Of a stretch of 64,000 bases of DNA, positions 55,683-64,000 are shown in pieces. A model generated the notes under the pieces. The model was not told where the DNA came from, did not search any database, and saw only the letters and a program-made list of their open reading frames with translations. How positions within the stretch are numbered: position 1 is the stretch's first letter; the number at the start of each line of letters is the position of its first letter. The stretch is taken from the NCBI GenBank assembly GCA_024364735.1, contig JAGFNQ010001124.1, forward strand, positions 306,331-370,330, in the 5' to 3' direction. Origin of the DNA: Boesenbergia rotunda. Its lineage: Eukaryota; Streptophyta; Magnoliopsida; Zingiberales; Zingiberaceae. Both the position numbers and the translations under genes were made by a program.

Positions 55683-57792
55683 ATTACAAAGAGTAATAGA
55701 ACTTGAGAAGAGCAAAAAATTATCTCTCTTGTTAGAGAATAAGAAATGTAGAGAAGAAGTTTGGTAAGCATTTTGTAGGAAATAGAATTTCTTGCTTATC
55801 AAGTGACATGCAATTTTTATATTCTTTTGACAGAGTAATGGCTAATTTCAAAAAAACTGAAACGGAAGAACTTTAGTGTATTAGATTGTCATGATAACCA
55901 ACTACACCACAACACCATTAGTTTAATTATATTTTAATTTTTATTTTAAATAACTTAAATTTTTAAAAATCTAATCAAACTGAATTTCTAAATTCAATCA
56001 ACTAATTTAGGTTAACTGATCTTTTGCTCATCCCATATCTAACATTTTAAATGGTGTCGCATGAATTCTAATTAGGTCCATTCAAAAATTGTCGTCTAAA
56101 ACGACATCGCCTACACTTGAACTATGACCATTTGAAACATTTGTAGGATCTATAATAAAGCTTAAGCCTATTCAAAAAACATCTGGGCAATTTGAAAATA
56201 TTTTAGATGCAAAATAAGAACCCGGAATTAAATCGAAGACCATCAGTGTGTCAGATTGACGTGATAACCAACTACACCACGATACCATTGGTCAAATGGG
56301 GTTGTTAATTTGTTTATTTGATCAATTCAAATTTGTAAAAAGTTAGTCGAACATAAGGTTTAAATTCAATCGGTTTATTTGGTTGAACTAATCTTTTGCT
56401 CACCCCATATGCAACCTTCACAATAGTGTCGCTTGAACTCCAATTGACCCCACTCAAAAAATTTGTGGGCTAAAATGGCGTCGCCAAGAATCACCTGTAG
56501 TCCATTTTGAAAAATTTGTAGAACTTATAAAAAAAATTTTAGCCTATTCAAAAAAATTGTGGGCTAATTTTAAAAGTCCATCAAGGAAAAAATAACGTCG
56601 CTCGGACTCAAACCGGAGACCTTCAGTGTGTTAGACTGACGTGATAACCAACTACACCATGACACCATCTATTAAGTTATGTTCTACTTAATTTTTAATT
56701 TAATTAATTTAAATTTTTTAAAAAATTAATCAAGCTATACTTCTAATTTCAATCGATTATTTCGATGTCCAATGTTCTAAACGATTCCGCTTGAACTCCA
56801 ATCGGGTCCATTCTAAATTTAATTTTTTTCCTGATCTCGAAGATCCATCCCAAATTTGATTCTTGTCCCTACAGATTACTCATTTGCATGAGTGATCATT
56901 GTTCTATGGATTTTATCCATGAAATTTGATAGGAGAATAAATATTTCATCATTCTTATCTTTCTAATCATTGAAAGAAAAATCTGACTTTGCAGGAGAAT
57001 CATTTGTAATATACTTCAAGGGATTCATTTTGTTTTATGGATCTTTTAATATGAGTTTCTCAAGAGAAGTAATTATATTTATTGTGAATATTAGATGAAA
57101 AAATGAGGTTGTGTTGAATGTGCTTGCAAATCTCGCATATAATTGCAGAACGCATAAAGATTTGTCAAGGTTGATCGAACTAGTGCCCAGAATACGCATG
57201 AAACATGCTATCGGAACCAACCAACCAACGTGCTCTGGTGCCAGGTAGAAATTTCTCAAAATTTCAGATTGCACGAGATGAAGCACCACTCTTAAAAATT
57301 GATTCTTGTATTCATAAGATATGTAACATGGAGAGTATTACAAAAAGTAATAGAACTTGAGAAGAGCGGAAATTGTCTCTCTTGTTAGAGAATAAGAAAC
57401 GTAGAGAAGAAGAAGCTTGGTAAGCATTTTGTAGGAAATAGAAAATAGAATTTCTTGCTTATCGAGTGACATGCAATTTTTATATTCTTTTCACACAGTA
57501 ACGACCAATTTCAAAAAACTGAAACCGAAGATCTTCAATGTGTTAGACTATCATGATAACCAACTGCACCACGACACCATTAGTTTAATTATGTTCTTAA
57601 TTTTTATTTTAAATAGCTTAAATTTTTAAAAATCTAATCAAACTGAATTTCTAAATTTAGTCGATTAATTTAGGTTAATTGATCTTTTGCTCATCCCATA
57701 TCTAACATTTTAAATGGTGTCGTATGAATTCCAATTAGGTCCATTCAAAAATTTTGTCGTCTAAAACGACATCGCCTACACTCGAACTATGA
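55683..57792. repeat. Tandem 1.65-kb repeat, one full unit plus a partial unit
   Basis: Starts at 'attacaaagagtaatag' directly after CACTA-1. The same phrase recurs at 57339, giving a monomer of about 1655 bp. The next unit stops at 57792 within its first subunit. tRNA-Val-like sequences at about 55848-55920, 56227-56300, 56593-56666 and 57505-57582. Confidence 0.87.
56593..56666 (-). pseudogene. Decayed tRNA-Val (AAC)
   Basis: Counterpart of 40602-40675. The B box is GGTTTGAGTCC and the acceptor stem has a mismatch plus several G-U pairs, so probably not functional. A T6 run follows. Confidence 0.6.
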
Positions 57793-58234
57793 CTGATATG
57801 GATGAGCATCCCAAGGTGGACACATGACACAGGGAAACTACGTGGCAGGGCCCGCCGAACTAGCACCCCGACGTTAGATCGGCAATCGGGCTCTCAAGAC
57901 TATCTCGGGAGAATAGAAGAAAGCCCCCGAGATCTGACCGGGAATTGGGCTCCCGAGACTATCTTGGGAAAACGAATGAAGGCCCTGAGGTCAGCTCGGG
58001 AGATGAGGCTCTGAGACTGACTCGGGAGAGTGGAGCCCAACGATCAACATAGGGATCAGAATGTTCGACTTCAAGTATTCGTTCCTCCTTCCAGAATAGG
58101 AAAATCATCGAATAATTATTGTTCGCAACGCACGATAATTAAGACCTTAATGATCGCAATGGTTGTTACCAAAATAAAGAATATATATCAAGTAACTAAT
58201 GATTAAGGAACGTGGAAAAGAACGTGGGGGCATG
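57793..58234. other. Unassigned segment with CTCGGGAG palindromes
   Basis: Contains repeated 'ctcgggag/ctcccgag' and 'gggctc.c.agact' phrases (57885-58035), probably a degraded LTR or similar. The boundary with the tandem repeat is sharp. No TSD found. Confidence 0.45.
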
Positions 58235-58254
58235 CACAACAAAAATTCCATCAA

Positions 58255-58670
58255 ATAGTGACGGACATATTCCGTCGCTAAACGCAAATAGCGACGGAAT
58301 AAGCATCGTCGATTATCTTTTCGTCGCAGCTGAGGGGTATCGACGAATACTTCAAAGCCATCGCTATTAGCAACGGACATTAAATAAATAATCTGTCACT
58401 AATAATGATGGATAAATACCCCTATCGCAAATTACCAGCCGCAGAGTGGTAATGTGTCCTGGATAAATTAGCGACGGAAAGTAAAAAATCCGTCGCTATT
58501 AGCGACGGATTAGTCAATTATCCGTCACTATTTTATCATAATTGGCAACGAAAAGCCAATTATCTGTCGCTATTTGCGACAGATTTCGTAAAAATCCGTT
58601 GCTATTAGCGACGGAAAAGACAATTATCCATCGCTAATAGCGACGGATTTAGAATAAATCCGTCGCTAAT
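58255..58670. repeat. TAGCGACGGA subterminal array of CACTA-2
   Basis: About fifteen copies of (T)AGCGACGGA(T) or its complement TCCGTCGCTA, many in inverted pairs around a short AT spacer. Typical of transposase-binding subterminal repeats in CACTA elements. Confidence 0.85.
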
Positions 58671-58888
58671 CCTGGTAAATTTCCAGCAGGTGATTTTCTA
58701 TTTTCCCCTTCTCATATATGCATTCAATATACACAATATCATTCAAATCACACCACACAAGGATATCCAAATAAAATACATACAAACCAACAAATTTCAT
58801 ATCCGAACACATACCAAACATGTATCAAATACATATATACAAAATCCAAAGCCAAACATATCATATAAGTATCGTAATCAACACAGTG

Positions 58889-59556
58889 TTAATATATAAT
58901 ACAAAAACTATAGTATGGTAGAGAAACAATATATACTTGAAGACCATAACTAACAATTTCATTTAACATTTCTTCGCCTGACATCCCAACTGGGGGTAGT
59001 TTCCTAACCACTTCATTCCTTTTAAAATTTTTCTTATTTCTTCTGAATGAATGATCAAGAGGTAAAAATTTCCGATGATTATCAAACCAAGAAATCTGTC
59101 CAATGCATCTGATTGACTCATACAATGTGGGCATGCTAACTTTCAAGCTATGCTCCATCCTGATAACATTGAGTATGCAGGAAAATCACTAATGGTCCAT
59201 AACAATGCTGCATGCATTACAAAGTTTGATTTACTTGGGATGTCATACGTCTCTGAACCTATATTCCATAAATGATTCAGCTCAGCAATCAAAGGTTGCA
59301 AAAATATATCTATTTGCCCTTTTGGATTATGAGGACCTGGAATTAGCACGGTAAGAAACATGAATTCATCTTTCATGCACATCCATGGTGGTAAGTTATA
59401 TGGTGTTAAGATAACTGGTCATGATGAATATTGTTCTCCATAACTTCCAAATAGCAAACAAAGAAAATGTTGAATCTAAATGTTTCCATGCAGGGGAATC
59501 ACAAGGATGACACATAATGTCTCCATCATGTCCATGGTTTTGATGCCAGATCATAT
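58889..59556 (-). pseudogene. CACTA/EnSpm transposase (TNP2-like) fragment
   Basis: TNP2-type proteins cut CACTA elements. The minus strand from 59556: a degraded part with HPCDSPAWKHLDSTFSLFA, then MCMKDEFMFLTVLIPGPHNP, DIFLQPLIAELNHLWNIGSE and AALLWTISDFPAYSMLSGWS. After a small deletion or frame change near 59150 comes DNHRKFLPLDHSFRRNK. Matches the core of the TNP2 family (Transposase_21). The N-terminus is lost to the copia-A2 insertion. Several stops. Confidence 0.87.
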
Positions 59557-59635
59557 TGTTGATGCAGTCTGGCCCGATTGTTATTTTGGTGTTGACAACG
59601 ATTTAAGTTTGGTTGAGTGAATTCAAATTAAGTCC

Positions 59636-60190
59636 TGGTCGGGGACTGGGCACGAAACCCTAGTGAGTGAAGCTAGGTTGAAATCCTGGTGAGTGAAGTC
59701 GGGTCCTGGTGAGTGAAGCCAGGTGATTGAAATCCTAGTGAGTGAAGCTAGGTTGAAATCCCGGTGAGTGAAGCCGGGTTTTGGTGAGTGAAGCCGGGTG
59801 ATCAAAATCCTAGTGAGTGAAGCTAGGTTGAAATCTCGGTGAGTGAAGCCAGGTGATTGAAATCCTAGTGAGTGAAGCTAGGTTGAAATCCCGGTGAGTG
59901 AAGCCGGGTCCTGGTGAGTGAAGCCAGGTGATTGAAATCCTAGTGAGTGAAGCTAGGTTGAAATCCCGGTGAGTGAAGTCGGGTCCTGGTGAATGAAGCC
60001 AGGTGATTGAAATCCCGGTGAGTGAAGTCGGGTCCTGGTGAGTGAAGCCAGGTGATTGAAATCCCGGTGATGAAGTCGGGTCCTGGTGAGTGAAGCCAGG
60101 TGATTAAAATCCCGGTGAGTGAAGCCGGGTCCCGGTGAGTGAAGCCAGGACCTAGCGAGTGAAGCTAGGTTGAATGAAGTCCCGGTCAGT
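59636..60190. repeat. Hairpin array, GTGAGTGAAG loop with covarying stems
   Basis: About 22 units, mostly alternating: CCTAGTGAGTGAAGCTAGG, CCCGGTGAGTGAAGCCGGG and CCTGGTGAGTGAAGCCAGG, joined by 'tgattgaaat' or 'ttgaaat'. Each unit is a 5-bp stem with a 9-nt loop. Stem bases change in pairs while the loop stays constant. Confidence 0.9.
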
Positions 60191-60289
60191 GAAGCTGGGC
60201 ATGGAGTCTTGGTCCGGGGGACTGAGCACGAGTCAGAGAAGGCTAGGGAGTCGTTCTCTTGACTTAGAGTTGAATTGGGAGTCGCTGGA

Positions 60290-60840
60290 TCGGTCTAGTG
60301 ACCGATCAGGGAGATTGGCATGAACTCCTGTTGTGGATCGGTCTGGTGACCGATCCAGAGAAGGTTGATCAGTCTGGTGACCGATCAGGGAAAGAACAGA
60401 AAGGTTTCTGTTGAGCTTCTGATCGTTCTGGTGAACGATCAGAGAGAGGTCAGTAGGCTTGGGGAGAAACTCTTGATCGGTCTGCTAGACCGATCAAATA
60501 TCGCGAGTTCCTCATCCTGACCGATCAGGATGGATCCTGACCGGTCAGGGAGTGACCTGATCGGTCACCAGACCGATCAGGGCACAACCTGATCGGTCAG
60601 GTGACCGATCAGGGCACAACCTGATCGGTCAGGTGACCGATCAGGGGTTGTGGCTGAGGAAGCTGGAGGAAACCCAGCAGAGTGCTGGATCGGTCCGGTG
60701 ACCAATCCACGATCTGTGATCGGTCAAGGTGACCGATCACAAGAGGTCCGCGATTTCTAGTTTCTCACTGTGGACCGATTAGGCTGGAGCCTGATCAGTC
60801 AGGGCTTATCCTGATCGGTCTGGTGACCGATCAGTAGCTG
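60290..60840. repeat. GATCGGTC/GACCGATC palindrome array (copia-A2 LTR)
   Basis: About twenty GATCGGTC or complement motifs, many as GATCGGTCTGGTGACCGATC hairpins. Corresponds to the copia-A arrays. Confidence 0.9.
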
Positions 60841-61304
60841 TAACTTTAATTTGAAATCGATGTCAGACGCTCTGATCGCGTCTATTTTCTCTGCGCTTTC
60901 TCTGATACACTGTGATTTCCTTGTGATATGCTTTGCTAAGCGTCTGATGAGCTTGCAAGTAATGGAGGATGACCCAAACAAAGGAGGAGGGTCAACTGGA
61001 GTCTTTCTTCACGTTAGGTTTGGATGTTTTCTTTTCTCAGGTTTCAACGGCTTCTAAGGCGCACGGCTGGCGACTGACGGAGGCTCAGCTGAAGAGCTCT
61101 TCAGTGGACCGAGTGCTCAGGGAGGTCAGTGGGTTCAGGCTGTGCTCAGTGGATGCTGACGAAGCTTGGCGACGAGGAGAAGAGGCTTAAGACGAAGCTG
61201 GAAGCAGAGGAGCGGGGAAGTGATGAGCAGACAAAAAACTTGAGGAGTTTGGCTGGGCTGTGTTTTGTGCTCTCTGTTGCTTTGTGCTTGAGCGTTCTTA
61301 CTAT

Positions 61305-63591
61305 TGTTAGTGATATGAGAGAAGTGTCCTAAGGCAATCGCCTTATGATGTAAACATTTATTTTAATAAATGATAATTCACTATTTGAGTATACATGTTT
61401 TGTGTATTTGATTGGGATCTTAAACTCATCTACTGAATGTCCGCAATACAACTCACAGCATAAGAGAATTTGTGATGGGATCACAACTAGTGATTATCTC
61501 TAATGTGCAAATGTGAAGTATTGAAATTATCCCTAGTCGATGAATTGATAAAAATGGACACTATCAATTCTGTTGAGACTAGCATGGGTTATTCTCTAAT
61601 CAGCTGATTCTCACTAGCTGGTGACATTGGGATGTCCGGAGATAAACATGGATGCTAGTTAAGGGAACTAGTTCATTGGAGTGACTGGCTGTAAGACTTC
61701 ATATGGGAATCTACATGTAGATATGTCAATGAAGATCTTACTGCGGCTTAAGTGCGATGTTCCTTTGACTTGCGGTGTTCAAGTCATCTTGGTCATGGAG
61801 ACTTATACTTTAACATCTTAAGCAAGCATCTCCAAGGAGGTGTGGACCCGGGATGGTTGGGTATAAGCCGAAGTGCCCGAAGATGTTTGAACAGCCTACA
61901 AAGGATTCACCACTCCTTGCGAGGAGATGTATACCCAGGCCTATCGTCGGATTGTTACTCAAAGCCTCTGGCCAGAGCATATCATGTTAAGAGTACGAGT
62001 CTCTTAAATACATGAGAGTAATTAGAAATCCAAAGGACGAGGAAGACACTACTTGGGCTAGGTGTGACGTAGTCAGCCTAGTGGGGACTGACACCATAGA
62101 CCGTGTCCTGAACCAAGTGGGTATAAGGTGGTGAAGGGAATGAGGCACGATTCATTAAAGCTGCTGAAGGGTTTCAGAATAATTTCTTCTGAGGTCAAAC
62201 CGTTGATCTTTCGATTAATTGGGGATCATGATGTACTACTAGGTGCCACTCATGATCGTTCTATAATTAATGGGTTAATTATAGACGGCCAACATAAATC
62301 GAAAGCCTATTTAGTCACACGCAATACGAGTAATCCGAGGGATTTAAAACGAGTTGAAAATTGGATTTTCCGATCAAGAGAAACAAGTCGAATCTGAGTT
62401 AGTCAGAGGCGCAATGGAAGCTAAAATGGCTAAGTCTTTTGAAGGCTTTTTGGGCGAATTAAATGAGTTTAATTCGCGACCGGTTCGGGTTGGTTTGGCC
62501 GGCCAAAGGAGGTGCTAACCCTCCTTGTGGTGGCCGGCCATTAAAGGAAATTAAACCAATTTAATTGGTTTAATTAATAAAATAAACCTAGCGCGGTTTG
62601 TTTTATAAATTATGGATAAATAAATTTGTATAAAGAAAATTTATATAAATAAATTTGTAGAAATTTATTCTTTTTATGGAAGTTAAAATAATCCATGAAT
62701 TGGTTTATTTTAATTTTATAAAATCAATTATGAATTGATTTTATCATAATAAGAAAGTTTATAAATTTCTTATAAAATTTATTCCATAATTTAAAGAGAG
62801 AAAAGAATAAGTTTTATTATAAATTAGTTTATAATAAAACTTAGTTTAAACGGAATAATTAGTTAAGAAAATTTATAGGATAAATTTCTTATAACTAATT
62901 CCGTTTAGAGGGAGACTTAGCAAAGAGTTGCTACTATATAAAGGACCCAAAGGCTAGCCCTTTAATAGAATAAGAACATCAATTAATCAAGAGATTAATT
63001 ATCTCTCTCCCTCTCTCTCTTTTATTCTCTTCTCCCTCCCTTCTTCTTCCCTTAGGGCCGGCGCCCATTGTTGTGATTAGGGCCGGCGCACCAAGCTTTC
63101 ATCCAAGGGGTGAAGTTGGCGTGAGCAACCAAGAAGAAGAAGAACCCGAACAAGAAGAAGAAGAAGCGGATAGCGACTCCTCTCTTCTCGGAATTCGATT
63201 CCGTTACTTCATTGGTTAGTTTCTAATTTATTCTCTTGTTCTTCTAGTTGTGCCTTCCGAGAATCTAGTAGTTCTCGTCGGCACAAAACTCGTGACTTTG
63301 TGAAGTCATCCCGAAGAGAACTCGGCGTGGACGCGAATAGAGGCGAAGCTTCCAAGGGACGCTACGGTTGGATCTCGTCCCTTTCTTCAAGTTACGCGAG
63401 GTATAAAAGTAAATTAGTTTACTTTTCCGCAAACTTTTATTTCATGATTATGTCGATACACTATAAGGTTGCATGCTAGATACGAAGTTAAAATAATTTA
63501 GGAAATTATTTTATGCAAACTCTTCCGCTGCACGTAAAAATTTTAAATTTTACGAACTCGTATCCTTGTCGACATGCACCCGGTCCCAACA
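61305..63591 (+). mobile_element. Solo LTR S5 in the copia-A2 LTR
   Basis: 2287 bp, TGTTAGTGATATGAG to CCGGTCCCAACA, flanked by ACTAT (61300-61304 and 63592-63596). A TATA box lies at 62935-62943 and a CT-rich leader at 63000-63055. Probably copia type; family not identified. Confidence 0.87.
62935..62943 (+). promoter_or_regulatory. TATA box of solo LTR S5
   Basis: TATATAAAG followed by GACCC, upstream of a CT-rich leader; fixes S5 as plus-strand. Confidence 0.6.
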
Positions 63592-63956
63592 ACTATATCT
63601 TTGTGAGCGATCCTTCTCATTGTCGAGTGCACTTAATCTCATATCATCTTGAGGCAATTGTGGAGAGGTTTCTCCACCGAGAAGGAGACGCTATTATATC
63701 CGGGGTCACCTGGGGCTTGATCTGTCGACGATCAAGGGATCGCCCACCTTACGGGCACGCCAAGGAGTAAGGGCAAGTTATCCCCAAACCTTGTACATCC
63801 GCGTGTTAGTGTCGGTTTGTTTTCTTTCCTGTTTGTGTTCTTTCTGCTGTCTATATTTCCGCTGCTAATCTGATCACGCAGAAGAGTTCAAAGAGGCGAG
63901 CGATTTGTGTGTCTGGCTATATTCACCCCCCCTATAGCTATCCAAGCACCAACAAG

Positions 63957-63968
63957 TGGTATCAGAGC
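63957..63968 (+). other. Primer-binding site of copia-A2
   Basis: TGGTATCAGAGC, two bases after the LTR. Confidence 0.93.
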
Positions 63969-64000
63969 TTGGGGCTCTGTTCAAACAGCTTAACATCCGA

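Larger units (their letters stand above)
58235..59556 (-). mobile_element. CACTA-2 remnant with TNP2-type transposase
   Basis: The likely terminus CACAACAAAAATTCC (58235) resembles the common CACTACAAGAAAATT end. Subterminal CGACGGA array at 58255-58670, then transposase sequence reading leftward. Truncated at 59556 by copia-A2. Confidence 0.75.
59557..63954 (+). repeat. 5' LTR of copia-A2, split by solo LTR S5
   Basis: Removing S5 and one ACTAT leaves about 2.1 kb, matching the 2.06-kb copia-A LTR. Ends CAAGCACCAACA at 63954. Differs from copia-A mainly in the hairpin array at its start. Confidence 0.88.
59557..64000 (+). mobile_element. Copia-A2: family-A copia element, 5' part
   Basis: Starts TGTTGATGCAGTCTGGCCC (the reverse of the copia-A 3' end). 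The 5' LTR runs to 63954, then primer site; the window ends in the leader, whose sequence (CAGAGCTTGGGGCTCTG..) resembles that of copia-A. Left TSD would be CATAT (59552-59556); the right side is outside the window. Confidence 0.88.

Noticed and set aside
57793..58205. An LTR with TGATAT..ATATCA ends
   Set aside because: The short inverted ends exist, but the flanking five bases do not match and no family member is visible in the window.
61328..63591. LTR start at TGTCCTAAGG (61328)
   Set aside because: The flanks there do not match. Starting at 61305 (TGTTAG) gives a perfect ACTAT TSD and an end matching TGTT..AACA.

Overview
This is eukaryotic nuclear DNA from a flowering plant with a large, repeat-rich genome. 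The evidence is intron-containing plant gene families, LTR retrotransposons primed by initiator-Met tRNA (TGGTATCAGAGC primer sites), CACTA and Mutator-like DNA transposons, and a plant-type tRNA-Val(AAC). The GC-rich first exons of the one near-complete host gene suggest a monocot, perhaps Zingiberales. That placement is inference from sequence feel, not a match. All coordinates and repeats were read by eye; no database was consulted.

Layout. 1-3493: broken Ty1/copia element (fused integrase/RT remnant, 3' noncoding DNA, polypurine tract, 3' LTR). 3774-5539: a second copia LTR and primer site running directly into the C-terminal half of a cation/H+ exchanger (CHX) gene. 5832-6216: Mutator-like foldback MITE with a perfect 9-bp target-site duplication (TSD). 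7851-12220: six-exon cinnamoyl-CoA-reductase-like SDR gene with a 1-nt frameshift in exon 2 and a 3-kb intron 4 holding a MITE, microsatellite and tandem repeats. 12702-12778: orphan terminal exon on the minus strand, perhaps BUB1/MAD3-like.

14.8-37.6 kb is one nest. A minus-strand Ty3/gypsy element (G1) has its gag cut by a 10.8-kb gag-only copia (A; TSD TCTGT). One LTR of A is itself split by a solo gypsy LTR (S1; TSD CCTAG). The G1 5' LTR is split by a gag-only copia (B; TSD GATAG) and by a second solo gypsy LTR (S2; TSD CCCRC). 37.6-57.8 kb is a 1.65-kb tandem repeat containing tRNA-Val-like sequences, one of which looks intact. It is interrupted by a solo LTR (S3; TSD GTATT) and by a CACTA transposon (41368-55682; TSD ATT). 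The CACTA element carries exons of a farnesyltransferase beta gene, a solo LTR (S4; TSD ATGAC) and a gypsy element (G2, 46042-55454; TSD GCATC). G2 contains an antisense exon of a malate dehydrogenase gene. 58.2-59.6 kb is a CACTA remnant with TNP2-type transposase, cut by another family-A copia whose 5' LTR is split by solo LTR S5 (TSD ACTAT). The window ends just inside that element.

There is no operon-like cooperation between genes. The themes are nested insertion, gag-only non-autonomous retrotransposons, three separate elements associated with host-gene fragments (CHX, FTB, MDH), and LTRs whose U3 regions hold family-specific arrays of short palindromes and hairpins.
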